DNA of 64,000 nt from Siphonodentalium dalli (taxonomy: Eukaryota; Mollusca; Scaphopoda; Gadilida; Siphonodentaliidae), in the NCBI GenBank assembly GCA_032622095.1, contig CP136066.1, positions 226,242,961-226,306,960 of the forward strand, read 5' to 3'. Positions 31,975 through 44,561 of the stretch are shown here, piece after piece (the stretch's first letter is position 1; each line of letters opens with the position of its first letter). Both the position numbers and the translations under genes were made by a program. The notes beneath the pieces were generated by a model, which saw nothing but the letters and a program-made list of their open reading frames with translations, had not been told where the DNA came from and made no database searches.

Positions 31975-34345
31975 TTTCAACTATGGGAGACGCACATAAA
32001 TAAGAGAATGAACTGGCACAGGTTCTTAATGCTGCACCAGCACAGCTCCCTCAATGGGAGACTCCCATATATAAGAGAATGAACTGGCACAGGATCTTAA
32101 TGTTGCACCAGCACAGCTCCCTCAATGGGAGACGCACATAAATAAGAGAATGAACTGGCACAGGATCTTAATGTTGCACCAGCACAGCTCCCTCAATGGG
32201 AGACTCCCATATATAAGAGAATGAACTGGCACAGGTTCTTAATGCTGCACCAGCACAGCTCCCTCAATGGAAGACTCCCATATATAAGAGAATGAACTGG
32301 CACAGGATCTTTAATGTTGCACCAGCGCAGCTCCCTCAATGGGAGACTCCCATATATAAGAGAATGAACTGGCACAGGATCTTAATGCTGCACCAGCACA
32401 ACTCCCTCAATGGGAGACTCCCATATATAAGAGAATGAACTGGCACAGGATCTTTAATGCTGCACCAGCACAGCTCCCTCAATGGGAGACTCCCATATAT
32501 AAGAGAATGAACTGGCACAGGATCTTAATGCTGCACCAGCACAGCTCCCTCAATGGGAGACTCCCATATATAAGAGAATGAACTGGCACAGGATCTTAAT
32601 GTTGCACCAGCACAGCTCCCTCAATGGGAGACGCCCATATATAAGAGAATGAACTGGCACAGGATCTTAATGCTGCACCAGCACAACTCCCTCAATGGGA
32701 GACGCCCATATATAAGAGAATGAACTGGCACAGGATCTTAATGTTGCACCAGTGCAGCTCCCTCAATGGGAGACTCCCATATATAAGAGAATGAACTGGC
32801 ACAGGATCTTAATGTTGCACCAGCACAGCTCCCTCAATTAGAGATTCCCATATATAAGAGAATGAACTGGCACAGGATCTTAATGTTGCACCAGCACAGC
32901 TCCCTCAATGGGAGACTCCCATATATAAGAGAATGAACTGGCACAGGATCTTAATGTTGCACCAGCACAGCTCCCTCAATGGGAGACTCCCATATATAAG
33001 AGAATGAACTGGCACAGGATCTTAATGTTGCACCAGCACAGCTCCCTCAATGGGAGACTCCCATATATAAGAGAATGAACTGGCACAGGATCTTTAATGC
33101 TGCACCAGCGCAGCTCCCTCAATGGGAGACTCCCATATATAAGAGAATGAACTGGCACAGGATCTTAATGTTGCACCAGCACAGCTCCCTCAATGGAAGA
33201 CGCCCATATATAAGAGAATGAACTGGCACAGGATCTTAATGTTGCACCAGCACAGCTCCCTCAATGGAAGACGCCCATATATAAGAGAATGAACTGGCAC
33301 AGGATCTTAATGCTGCACCAGCACAGCTCCCTCAATGGGAGACTCCCATATATAAGAGAATGAACTGGCACAGGATCTTTAATGCTGCACCAGCACAGCT
33401 TCCTCAATGGAAGACGCCCATATATAAGAGAATGAACTGGCACAGGATCTTAATGTTGCACCAGCACAGCTTCCTCAATGGGAGACTCCCATATATAAGA
33501 GAATGAACTGGCACAGGATCTTTAATGCTGCACCAGCACAACTCCCTCAATTAGAGACTCCCATATATAAGAGAATGAACTGGCACAGGTTCTTAATGCT
33601 GCACCAGCACAGCTCCCTCAATGGGAGACTCCCATATATAAGAGAATGAACTGGCACAGGTTCTTAATGCTGCACCAGCACAGCTCCCTCAATGGGAGAC
33701 TCCCATATATAAGAGAATGAACTGACACAGGATCTTAATGCTGCACCAGCGCAGCTCCCTCAATGGGAGACTCCCATATATAAGAGAATGAACTGGCACA
33801 GGATCTTAATGTTGCACCAGCGCAGCTCCCTCAATGGGAGACTCCCATATATAAGAGAATGAACTGGCACAGGATCTTTAATGCTGCACCAGCGCAGCTC
33901 CCTCAATGGGAGACTCCCATATATAAGAGAATGAACTGGCACAGGATCTTTAATGCTGCACCAGCGCAGCTCCCTCAATGGGAGACTCCCATATATAAGA
34001 GAATGAACTGGCACAGGATCTTTAATGCTGCACCAGCGCAGCTCCCTCAATGGGAGACTCCCATATATAAGAGAATGAACTGGCACAGGATCTTAATGTT
34101 GCACCAGCACAGCTCCCTCAATGGGAGACTCCCATATATAAGAGAATGAACTGGCACAGGATCTTTAATGCTGCACCAGCGCAGCTCCCTCAATGGGAGA
34201 CTCCCATATATAAGAGAATGAACTGGCACAGGATCTTAATGCTGCACCAGCACAGCTCCCTCAATGGGAGACTCCCATATATAAGAGAATGAACTGGCAC
34301 AGGATCTTAATGTTGCACCAGCACAGCTCCAATCATGAAATAATT
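31975..34345. repeat. 71-bp satellite, about 33 units, derived from the end of MITE H
   Basis: The unit is CTGCACCAGCACAGCTCCCT + CAATGGGAGACTCCCATATA + TAAGAGAATGAACTGGCACA + GGATCTTAATG; some units have an extra T, making 72 bp. Variants alternate G/A in CAGCGCAG, C/T in GCTGC/GTTGC, and ACTCCC/ACGCCC/ACGCAC. The last unit ends GCACAGCTCCAATCATGAAAT, which is the inverse of the H left terminus (ATTTCATGACGGGAGC), so the array keeps the MITE end. The left border at about 31975 (GGTTTCAACTATGGGAG) lacks an H terminus. The many short frames here are repeat artefacts. Confidence 0.93.
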
Positions 34346-34392
34346 GTTCAGATTTATCCACTGTGAGTGATGTTTTTACAGACTGTTACATT

Positions 34393-34398
34393 TTTATT
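34393..34398 (-). terminator. Polyadenylation hexamer overlapping the stop codon
   Basis: On the minus strand the gene ends ..AAATCTGAATAAAAATG: the stop TAA (34396-34394) lies inside AATAAA (34398-34393). If used, cleavage would fall about 10-30 nt further on, before the satellite that starts at 34345. No second AATAAA was seen on this strand across the satellite. Confidence 0.5.
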
Positions 34399-37320
34399 CA
34401 GATTTACCCACTGCACGTGCCTTGGGTCCCTTTAACTGCCGATAACTTACTTTTTCTGACATCTGAGATCCGAAGGCAGGCTTTCTTAATGGTGCTCGTG
34501 CTTTCATGAACGTCGCTAGCTTGCTCCTCCGAGGTGCTGTCCTCACGGACGACTGACTTCCCACGTCACCACTTTGGTCACCAGATGGCACCCTTTGACG
34601 AAGCAACCCATCTCCTTGAGCGTCTGCTGTCGACTGTGAACCAGATAATCCATTGTTACCATAATCACCACAAATTGGCTGCTCGCGGATTTCTGATTTA
34701 TCATCAGTCATAGTATCGCCAAATGATGAAGCCGAATGTGGGACCTTAATAGAAGAAACCATCGTCATCCTATTAAGTGGTTGACTATTGAAATCCGAAT
34801 GAGAAATGGAGGAACTGTGACAGTCGCTGCTAAAAGACCTTTTGATTGGGCTAGGATGTCCATCGATTGGGCTAGGATGTCCATCGATTGGGCTAGGATG
34901 TCCATTTTGAATATTTTCCAATGACTGTTGTCTCATCGTGATTCCGGGAGGTTTTGATATATCATGTCGTGCCATTAAGCCACGCCCACGTCCGCGACCA
35001 GCCACGACAGGCTGTGTTTTCATGTTTACGATTCCCGAGCCAGAGTTTTTATTCGAGTCATCTGTCTCTTGGTTATCTCCCTTCATCCTCACCATACTTT
35101 TATTATATAAATCCATGAGGTGCGGAGGTAGCGTTTGCTTGGGCTGAGATGACTCACTCTTGGGCCGAGATGACTCAGATAAGCTTGAATGACTAGAAAC
35201 CCCAGTTGACGCATCCGACGATGTTCTGACGCTCTGATGTGTGGTATTTTCATATCCAGGAGGGAATTCTTGTGATAATCTTGAATGATTAGAAACCCCA
35301 GTTGATGCATCTGATGACGTTCTTACACTCCGAAGTGCAGAATTCTCATATCCAGGAGGGAATGCTTGTGAGTTATTATGATGTAAGGCACGGCTGGACG
35401 AGGAACGCGAAACGATTGAAGTAGTGTCATGCGACATGTCATGTGACATGTCATGTGATTGAGCATGATGTTTCTTCAGTAATTCAGAAACTATGTTGTC
35501 ATCACGGAAAACACCAGCGGACATCTCACTTCTATCCATGAGATTATCTGAATCAATCACTTCGCTTTGAGGCGATGAATAATTTTGGTGGGCAGTAGTG
35601 ACTCCCATGTTGCTAGGAGCATGACTCCCAACTTTAAATCCAGCAATACTTGTATCGGCAAATCCGATTGGTCGACGTGAATTACTGCCTGTTTTAGTAA
35701 AATTGAAACCCCCGGCAGACACAGATTGTACTGTTGACTCTGATTGAGGTAAGGCATCAGATATAGCAGCCATGTTAAATGTATCGTCACATGATTTGAT
35801 GCCCTGTCCATCGTTACGCGCTCTCTCAGACGGGATGCCCTGTCCATCGTTACGCGCCCTCTCAGGCGGATCCAAGTTTCTAGATTTAAAGCCATGCTCA
35901 ACAACACCAGGTTGCGATTTCGAAGATGGTGCATTAGATCTGATATCCATGCTAACATCAGAATCTCGTGTACGTCTTCTCTCTCGTTGAGGCAAGGATT
36001 TAGTCTTAGGTACATCGTTAACTGATTCCATATCAAGTCTATTTTTATACGAGTTCTGACTAGAATCAGGAGCACCACTGAAGTTGAAGGGTGTAGTTTT
36101 CGTTGATAGGTTAGAAGAATCTGGTTGAATGTCTGTATCTGGCAGAGCAGAAGAAACAGAATCCATATTAAAAATTTCCTTCTGATTCTTACGTCGCGAA
36201 GTGTGATTATCCGCTTCCGATTCCCTTTGTTGAGTATTTTCTGCACTTTTTTTCGAAGTATTTGTCATGTAGAAGTTGAAAGCGTCCATGTTTCTTTCCA
36301 ACTCCATTCGTTTCGCTTCAGATGATGAATGAGAACTTGTAGTGTTTCCATGGTTACCAAACAGGTTTCCATACTTCGAGAAGTCAAAACCATTAGTTAT
36401 GGAGTCGGAAGCAATCGGCTTAGTCTGAGGTTGCGGAATCCCAGGGGGCGGAGCTTTGGTGAACGAATTAGTTTGTAGCTCAGAGTTAGTTATCGTCTTT
36501 GGCATCCCAGGGGGTGGAGCTTTGGTGAACAAATTAGTTTGTAGCTCAGAGGTAGCTGTCGTCTTCATCATCCCAGGGGGCGGAACTTTGGTGAATGAAA
36601 AAGTTTGTAGCTCAGAGTTAGCACTCGTCTTCGGCATCCCAGGGGGCGGAACTTTGGTGAATGAATAAGTTTGTAGCTCAGAGTTAGCCGGCATAATGTT
36701 TTGGTTACCATTGGCAACAGAGACCTGCCTATCATTCAATGAACGTTTCTGTTTTTCTATGTTTTTCATCACTTTTTCTTTCAATTCATTATCACAACTC
36801 GTGCCATGAACAAGAGGTTGGCTCGAAGAAACTGGGAATAACTTTTTACTGGCCTCAACATTTATATCCATGGAATTCACATTAGAAATAACTCGTTTCT
36901 TATCAGTCACATGCTGCTGAACGTATTTATTTCTCCCCATGGAATTGGTACTAGAATCCGTTGGTGCAATGCTACAAGGTTCAGGGTCAACGCTTTTGTT
37001 CCTACCCATCGAGTTTATGCTAGAATCTTTGGGTGTGTTGCTACTTGTCACGGGGTGGATATTTTTGTTACCAACCGTGGTGTTCGCACTGGAATTTTTT
37101 GGCGTGTTATTCCCAAAAGAGAAACCCTTTTCAACTGAAATCATTGACGGTGCTTCCCTACTCAGCTTGGCATTAGATGGAGTTTGGTCAGGGTTTGAAG
37201 CCGGTATCGTTGATGGTGCTTCCCTACTCAGCTTGCCATTAGAAGCCGGTTCATTATGTTGATGACTTTTACTTGATTGTGGTGTTGATTTTACAACCTT
37301 ATTGGAATCTGACCCTTGAC
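34394..37320 (-). CDS. Terminal exon of a large disordered PPG-motif protein, unrecognised family
   Basis: The exon starts after TTACTTGCAG at 37321 and runs 974 codons to TAA at 34396-34394. It joins the exon at 48730 with a split Gly codon (G|GT). The product is Ser/Asn/Pro-rich and looks disordered. Visible repeats: three copies of a SSxNSMGRNK unit at the start; four copies of an SELQTxxFTKxPPPGM unit (plus-strand 36430-36690); two ERARNDGQGI; three DMSHD; two FPPGYENxxxxSVRTSSDAS units (about 35200-35370); three HPSPIDG (about 34845-34905). A GRGRGRG box lies near 34985. The basic C-terminus has ATFMKARAPLRKPAFGS. PPG followed by M, I or Y occurs seven times; PPG-hydrophobic is the ligand of GYF domains, which suggests a GIGYF-type partner and an RNA-regulatory role (inference). 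Confidence 0.85.
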
Positions 37321-37410
37321 CTGCAAGTAAAATACATGTAGGTTGATTTAAAATTATAAAATTTTAGAATAAAACTAAGTAATAAGGCCCTGCAAAGTCC
37401 ATTTCCCATT

Positions 37411-37797
37411 TCTCATTTGCAGAATGAGGTCCCCAGAGGGTGAATTTAGAGACGGTGGGCTAGCATTACCAAATTCATACTTTGGAGACCTCAATATGCA
37501 TAGCCTCATCTGCTATGGGAGACCTTGACTCATGATTTAAGTTTCCAGATGGTGAACATTGGGATGTGCACCCATTGGGCACCTTGATTATGCAAAGTGT
37601 CGTCTGCCAATTTGGGGAAATAGCGAAACTAAACTAAAAACGAAAAAGAATTTTTGCGAAGAAATTTCTAAATAAACAAAAAAAATTATTTGATATTAAA
37701 GATACTTTCCAGAGAAGATGAGGCGGGTTAATTTAGTGATGCTAGCCTGCCGTGCAGGGTAGCGTCACTAAATTCACCCTCTGGGGACCACATTCTA
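37411..37797. mobile_element. MITE D copy 3, in the last intron
   Basis: It opens CATTTGCAGAATGAGGTCCC and closes CCCTCTGGGGACCACATTCT. Internal words (CATAGCCTCATCTGCTATGG, CCAATTTGGGGAAATAG) match other D copies. It starts 90 bp upstream (in transcription) of the last-exon acceptor. Confidence 0.7.
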
Positions 37798-38033
37798 CCC
37801 AATAAGGCATGGTTCCAAAACCGTGCATGTGCAACTTTTTCTTCTTGTTCAATATGTCGGGGAAAGATTTAAACACTCCGATAGGGTGATCAAATATAGA
37901 ATGGAGAATAATCTTGTGCAAAGTAGTTATTTTTACAAATATTGTATCCAATTTGACAACACTCACTGTAATTGTCATTTATTATGTCAGCTCTTGCAAT
38001 TAGCCAATCAGCATCGATAAATATAGTGACAGT

Positions 38034-39265
38034 CAGGGTCCGCCCGCGCTGGACCGAATTTTACTTTTGCCAAATAAAAATATTTTTTGCCAAATTTATT
38101 AGAATTTGCCAAATGTTATCCCCGATAGTATCATTTTCTGCAACCTTGATTGAGCTTTGTTTCGACACTCACGGTTTGAACGTTTGATATCGATAGGAAA
38201 GTAGTTAGTTAATTACACTCGCATCTCTATTGCGGTTTATCATACAATAAATAATCACTGAACAATAAAATTGTAGAAGAGTTGCTTTATCAGAAGGGAA
38301 CATCACAAGAGGATTAGCTATGTAAAGACCACCGTCACACCTAGTAATTAGTAATCCCTCCACCCATCGATAATAATGTTACCAGATTAACTGCATCTTA
38401 ATGGAGGCGTCAACTTTTCCGAAACCATATAAAACACCACTGAGGCCAAAAAAAAAAAAGGTTTTGGTTCTCAGGCCCCGCCGCATTGAATAAAAAGGGC
38501 CGCATTAGGCCTTTTTATTGCAATGCCTGATGTTATGACAAAAAAACTTACGAAAAAATAAATTAAATTTTTTTGTTTTTTTGTTTGTTTTTTGTGTGGA
38601 TATGTCCATAGCAAATATGTGTTGAATATTAGTGTGCATTGAGCTCTAACATGTAATGTGTTAAAAAGTGACTTGCAGGCTTACAACATGAAGTAGACGA
38701 CTACAATTAACAAAATGATTAGCTGATCCTCATGCTCTTCTTACAATTAGTCATTGTGAACAACTTACACTAATTGTAACTTTATACAATTGAAAGGCTC
38801 AGGACTAAATTCAGGATCACATATTAGAATGGGGAGGTATCAGTTTTTAGACAACAATAACAGTAGTTAATGTCAGGGGCATTATATATTGTTAGGTAAT
38901 CCCAGTCATACACTGGTAGTACAATGTCATTTTTATATAAGACTAAATGAGTTTATATGCATAACAGTTCCCTCTACCTTTCTGGTTATTACTAGACAGA
39001 GGAAGGTATCTTTGTCCATGCTTACTATGCGCAGAAAAAAATAAAAAATAAAAATAAAACCCTCCCTCCCTCATTGATTTGAAATAAAAATTGCCCGAGA
39101 ACCAAAACATTTTTTTTTTTGGCCTAATATAATTTTATTGTAATTAAAATGGATTGACCGATATTTTTCAACTTTATTGAGAAATTAAAAAGTGACTTAC
39201 CAAATGAAAATATTTTTTGCCAAATGTGAATTATTTTTGCCATTTTAGTGGCAGCGCGAACCCTG
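38034..39265. mobile_element. hAT-type non-autonomous element, same terminal family as the transposase relic at 45532
   Basis: The 8-bp duplication GTGACAGT (38026-38033, 39266-39273) flanks CAGGGTCCGCCCGCGCTG and CAGCGCGAACCCTG. Subterminal TTTTTGCCAAAT words occur at both ends in inverse orientation. The terminus matches CAGGGTTCGCGCTG of the element at 45532-47169, so that family's transposase probably mobilised it. Confidence 0.87.
38443..39125. mobile_element. Foldback insertion nested in the hAT element
   Basis: AGGCC-A12-GGTTTTGGTTCTCAGGC is mirrored by GCCCGAGAACCAAAAC-ATT-T11-GGCCT. The ~30-bp arms enclose about 620 bp of AT-rich non-coding DNA. No clear target duplication is visible, so whether it is a separate insertion or the subterminal part of the hAT is undecided. 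Confidence 0.55.
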
Positions 39266-39273
39266 GTGACAGT

Positions 39274-40605
39274 ATATGAACCCATATTAGGTCAGTGACC
39301 CCATATGAAATAAATATTAGGTGCTTATCCGCCATTTTGTTTTCAGAAACTCTGTTGACTCAGGAATATTTTTGGTGTATTTTGGCGCCAAGAAAGGGGA
39401 TATCTGTCGGAAATCATTTTCTGCGAATTTAAAGACATAGAACCATGTACCAAAACCTGCATGCTATATATTTGAGGAATTCTAAAGACTCATAAATTAA
39501 CTATCAAACTCAACAAGTTGTCCTACTTCTGGTAATTAGCCACTGACTCAACGTGTTGACGTTCAACGCCCATGGCGCGTCACTGTGCCGTTACGTAAGT
39601 TAATGGCCATAGACGACACATTTAACTCTCCAAATTACAATAAATTACAGTGACGATTAATTAAAGGGATATGCTGGATTTTGTCCACTGACATAGTAAA
39701 TACGTTACGGGATGCTTAGTGGTCGGATATGGGTGTCGCCCATAACTTATAATATTCATTAAATAGAGTGACTCTATTGCATTTAATAAATATATTAAAG
39801 TGCAGGTAGTAATAATTAATAACACCCGATATCTGTTAATTGACCACGCTTAATCTGGTCAATGTGGTCTAGAGTGTTCGAAGAAATAACACCGCAGACG
39901 AAGCGATAGCTAATTTTGCTCCCGACGTCAATCAGAGCGTAAGTCCTCCTCTTTGCTTAGAATAGTCGGCCTCTTTCGGAGAACTTCGGAAATGACGTCA
40001 CAAGTTGAAGACGTATTTCCCCCAGTTCGCGAGTGTAAACAATGCAAGTTTTAAAGATATGTTTCCATGTAACACTCACGTTTTCAAGTACTTTGCATGT
40101 AATTTGGGGCCAGAATATGATTAAAGTTTTATACACGCAGTGCTTTTCTTGTGAGTCGCAGCTATTGCATACGTCAGATCGAAACCAAATGACGAAATAC
40201 TGACATCAATGTGGGTAAAACGTGTTAGTTTCTTTCACACTAACTACAGTACATGCCTTCTAAACAGTGATAATTGAGCGATATTATATATTTTTTAATT
40301 AATTAGCCCACTTACCGTAATATAGAGAATAGATGTATTCAAATTTGTATTTATTAAGATCTCAGTCACTGTTTAGAAGGCCTGTTGTTTCTCCCGAAAT
40401 AAAAAAAAAATCAAACTTCGAACGAATGTACGTACAGGCCTATTCACAGTACAGTTACTACTGCAGTACTGGAAGTTTGCCTTTGGTGTGTTCAGTTGCT
40501 ACCAAAAGCATCGTGAGTGACTTTTCACTTTATGGCTATTTGAATTTAAATCCAAGTGATGCCACAAAATTATATTAAAAAGGAAATGAAATAAAATATA
40601 TAGTG
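39274..40605. other. Intronic stretch, no gene supported
   Basis: Contains ATGACGTCACAAGTTGAAGA at about 39992-40011, whose complement is at 43595-43616 (see there). The 81-codon frame at 40333-40578 has no domain. Confidence 0.4.
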
Positions 40606-40612
40606 TTCTTAA

Positions 40613-41195
40613 AGGGGTACTGTACGCCATTTTCATTAAATTTCCGGTGACAACAACGATCTAATATCGATAATATATAGAAACATAAGTAATTTGAGTC
40701 GAAGATGTATTCTGTATACGCTCAGGTTAATAGGCTATCTTAAAATTTAATAATTTAAAAGTTAATAATTTGATATAAATTGAATTTATGACTGGAGCCA
40801 TAAAATGGCGTCAATTAAATTACGAATTACCGTAATCAAAAACAGTAATTGAGGGATACTGGATTTTTAAACCGATCGCACACACGATCGCTTAAAATAT
40901 TATGATGATGCGGGGAGAACACTCAAGCTACTCACTGACTAGCGACGATACAATAACTTAAATGATTATATGGGACTAGTATGCATATAATATAACTTTT
41001 ATTTGATTCATTCGGTTGAAAACTTTACAAAAATTACTCGACAACGACAATTTGTATTTTTGCATTCCGGTAAATTTGTCATCCGTAACATGACTTCGTA
41101 CTCAACAGACTTTCAAATAATGGAAAAATTGTTACCTTATTCTCCGACTCGGAGACTATAGAAACCAACAACAACATTTGGCGTACAGTACCCCT
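40613..41195. mobile_element. MITE E copy 2 (TTAA target, Kolobok-like)
   Basis: TTAA at 40609-40612 and 41196-41199 flanks AGGGGTACTGTACGCCA and TGGCGTACAGTACCCCT. Unlike copy 1 it is not a long palindrome: the 550-bp interior is different, so only the termini are shared. It is non-coding. Confidence 0.8.
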
Positions 41196-41199
41196 TTAA

Positions 41200-44160
41200 A
41201 CCACCCAAGTATACAACTTCAAGCACATGACTACATGAGTTGGATCTTCAACAGTGACCCGGCCATACCCCTATTTCTGACCACACCCTCTAGTATCATA
41301 CATACCCTATGCATCTTCTTAGCAGGGTGTGGGTGAAGGGGGTACGGGTATATCATAGAATGGGCCGCAGATTCGACAGGTTCGGGGTCGTCTCTGAAGA
41401 GGATCTACTTGAGAATTGCGGCCTATAGGTTGCCTCGGACTAATTATCGCACTATACCCGCTCCATTTATTAAACTGCAAATAGCCTGCATTAATTGTAA
41501 GCAGCTTTATACCACAAAATTCTCCAAACTTTAGATTGGTTTGGCTCAAATTACAAATATAATGTTGTCGATGTAATTTACCCTTATTTCTCTTGGTTGT
41601 TGAAGTTAGGTATGAATCTTTGTCAACTATATCAATTGCTATGCCATGTAGTCAATATTTTTTTAACTGGTATGCAGAATTTCACCCCTCCCTCTCTCTT
41701 AAAATCAAGTTACTACATGTAGTAACTGGTGTTTGGGATTCGGGATTGAGGGGGCAGTAGTGGTGGGTATATGTTAAAATGATGGTATTCTCAGTTTTTG
41801 AATTCATTTTTCTGAAATGTTTATGTCCTCACGTAAATAAATATTTCCTTAATTTACATGTATTTATCAAATTCTGCGATCAATAATTAAATTAAAGCCA
41901 CATGGCGGTTTACGCTCCAAAATGCAAATTATATTATACGCTTTTGAAATTTTCCCGGTATCGAAGGAAATAGGTTGATAAATATCAACCTTTCTACGAG
42001 CATTCTGTAACCCAAAGAGACGCATTGGTCCCAAACACAAAGCGAATCAAAATGAGTACATTTTAAACAAAAGTCGCCGACGAATTAATAGCGCCGGGCT
42101 TAAATTCCCACATCTAACAATGATTAAATATACGTGTATTGAGCAATCGAAAATGAAAGTTCAATCAGCCACCAGAGTGCATGCAATATACCTACATTAT
42201 ATGACCCCGCTGCCATTTGGACTGGTAAACATACATGGACGCGTCCGAACTTTTGGGCGAATGGTTGGCTATTTACTTGAGTGGTCGATTCCATTTTTTA
42301 ACCAACGAGGGGTAGGCCTAGGCCTATATTCATATGATATATAGCATGGTTATTGTTGCGAACTCGAGTCGAACAGGTCTAACAAATACACGTGTTCCAT
42401 ACATTGGGGTCACATAGGGGTGCTAACTAGTATGAAGCGTATTTTGTTCTTTATATACATATTTAAATAAAAATGAATCGCTTTGGTTGGCCGAATGTGC
42501 ATCAATAATACTGCGGCAATGCTGGGTGGAAATAATATTGATTGCTTCGTGATCCTCGCCAGCCGACCTTGTAAATTCCATGCGCGGACTTTTCAAATCT
42601 AGGTATTTCGATCGGTAGCTGGTGCTTTTAAAATCACATGGCTCAAAATAAAAATGGAAGATGTTTTCCGCGATAGGCATACAAAAATACTCTTTGAAAA
42701 AAAAATAAAAAATTAGCAGATAAATCTGGATAAATATGAAGAAAAAAAATATATGAAGATGAATTGTCTGAAGCGAAAATGATACGGAATGAAAACAAAT
42801 TGTGAAGCCCCCAACCTCAGAGGGATATATCGCAAAAAGATCACTGAAAGACGCCAAATCTAGTGACGCCAACTTGATGATAAAAGCTGTTCGAGTAGGC
42901 AGGCGGTCCTATGAGAAATTAGTTGAAAAACAGAGGGAGGGCTATTGTTCAGAAAGCCCTACAAACAGTAAAAATAATGTTCAGAAATTGTATACTTATA
43001 CTATATATATAGGTCTATTATTTATAATGGCCAACAAATGTGGACTAAATCACGAAAAAGTACCGTACCCAATATTCTACAGTGGTAAAGGTATCAATTA
43101 GTTATGGTATCAATTTATTTCTCTGAATTATGTGGGCAACTGGGTATCAGTCTATCAGAAACACATATAATCCCCGGGTTTTTGAATGCTTTATTCTCTG
43201 ATCAAAATGACAATGATATCGAGAAAATGAAAGTATATACACTATTACACTATATACTCTTATTTATATGGACCCCCCCCCCCCCCCCCTTGTACTTTAA
43301 CCTTTAACCACCCCTGCTATTATTTGGATCCCGATCGAGAGTAGTGCTATACAATCTCTCTGCAAATTATTTCTAGAATGTTACATTGTTGCCGGCATTT
43401 GGTGGTTCTGTGACATTTGATCGACAATTATGAGAGTTCAAACTCCGATGGTGAATTGTCGATATGTACGGCAGAAAGTCTATCGCAAATCCGAAATCAC
43501 AATGTCGCAGACAACAATAAAAATAGAACAGCTTAACATCGAAATGCATTCTGCGTCCGCCAATTTTAACCAACGTTAGTAGATAAACAATGCTGTCTTC
43601 AACTTGTGACGTCACAAGTACTGAACGTCGCTTTTCATGATTTCGCCGATTCAAAATTATTTTTCCGTGACGTCGTCTTTGATGACGCGCTGTATCAAAA
43701 CAAAGCCGGCGTTTTGCAGAAGCGACTTTTACTTTGCAGTAGGTCACTATTTGGAGTTGAATTACATAAATGCGCGCATATAACCGAAATAGTCGCGACC
43801 TACACTTTAAGACTGACGTTGTGTGTTGTAAATTGGGATTAATATTTATAAAAATAACTACTTTGAGGAAGATTATTCTCTATTTCTATATGATCGCCCA
43901 ACTGGAGTGTTTCACATCACTTTAAATACAAAATAATTGTGGTACATTTTTTATATAAACACATGCGGAATTATTATACCAGTAGATCTAGATAGGGTTA
44001 GGGCTGTACATGTACAGTATTTCCAATTTAAAACTATCACCACGATATACCAGGATATGCACAGGACTGTTTGTTCAAAAACATGATAAATGTTACTATA
44101 GTCGCATATATTTAGGTAACTTGTGTGTTGACAATGACAAACAATAGGCTGTATGATATA
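41200..44160. other. Intronic stretch, about 3 kb, no gene supported
   Basis: Small palindromes at 41708-41727 (AGTTACTACATGTAGTAACT) and near 41970 (AGGTTGATAAATATCAACCT), a C17 tract near 43275, and the perfect palindrome CTTGTGACGTCACAAG near 43604-43619, which contains a CRE-like TGACGTCA. The minus-strand frame at 42423-42872 and plus-strand frames at 42802-43307 are open, but their sequence is low-complexity or has no recognisable domain. Confidence 0.35.
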
Positions 44161-44169
44161 CCATGTTAA

Positions 44170-44561
44170 CCCTTTACCCAACAGAAGGGCCCTGTGCCAA
44201 TGCATTCTCTTATATATGCGAGTCGACCATAGGTCGCCTCGCATATATAAGAGAATGCATTGGCTTAACACATTAAAAATTATAAAATTGTTAAAGAATG
44301 TAAGAAAAAATGGTAAAAAGTGTTAAAAAAAAGATTTTATTAGGCCAATGCATTCTCTTATATATGCGAGGCGACCTATGGTCGACTCGCATATATAAGA
44401 GAATGCATTGGCACAGGGTATAACTGTAACTATCACAATGTGGTCAATGAGCCGGTTCCAATGATATCCATATTTGTATGGTTTTATTGAGACAGACCGA
44501 AGATATTTTAGGCTGTTGAAGCTTTATTTGGCCGGTTTTGGCCGGTTTGTTGGGTAAAGGG
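44170..44561 (-). mobile_element. MITE A copy 5 (inverted orientation)
   Basis: TTAA at 44166-44169 and 44562-44565 flanks CCCTTTACCCAACA / TGTTGGGTAAAGGG. At 392 bp it matches copy 1 in length and is its reverse complement, with both cores and the AT-rich spacer intact. Confidence 0.88.

Noticed and set aside
32193-34229. Repetitive ORFs with LPLRELRWCSIKDPV units
   Set aside because: Frames created by the 72-bp variants of the satellite; they vanish where units are 71 bp.
35557-36246. 229-codon minus-strand ORF
   Set aside because: Shadow frame inside the terminal exon of the host gene.
42423-42872. 149-codon minus-strand ORF
   Set aside because: A poly-Phe/Ile middle from T-rich DNA; only the last ~50 codons look protein-like and no family or splice site supports it.
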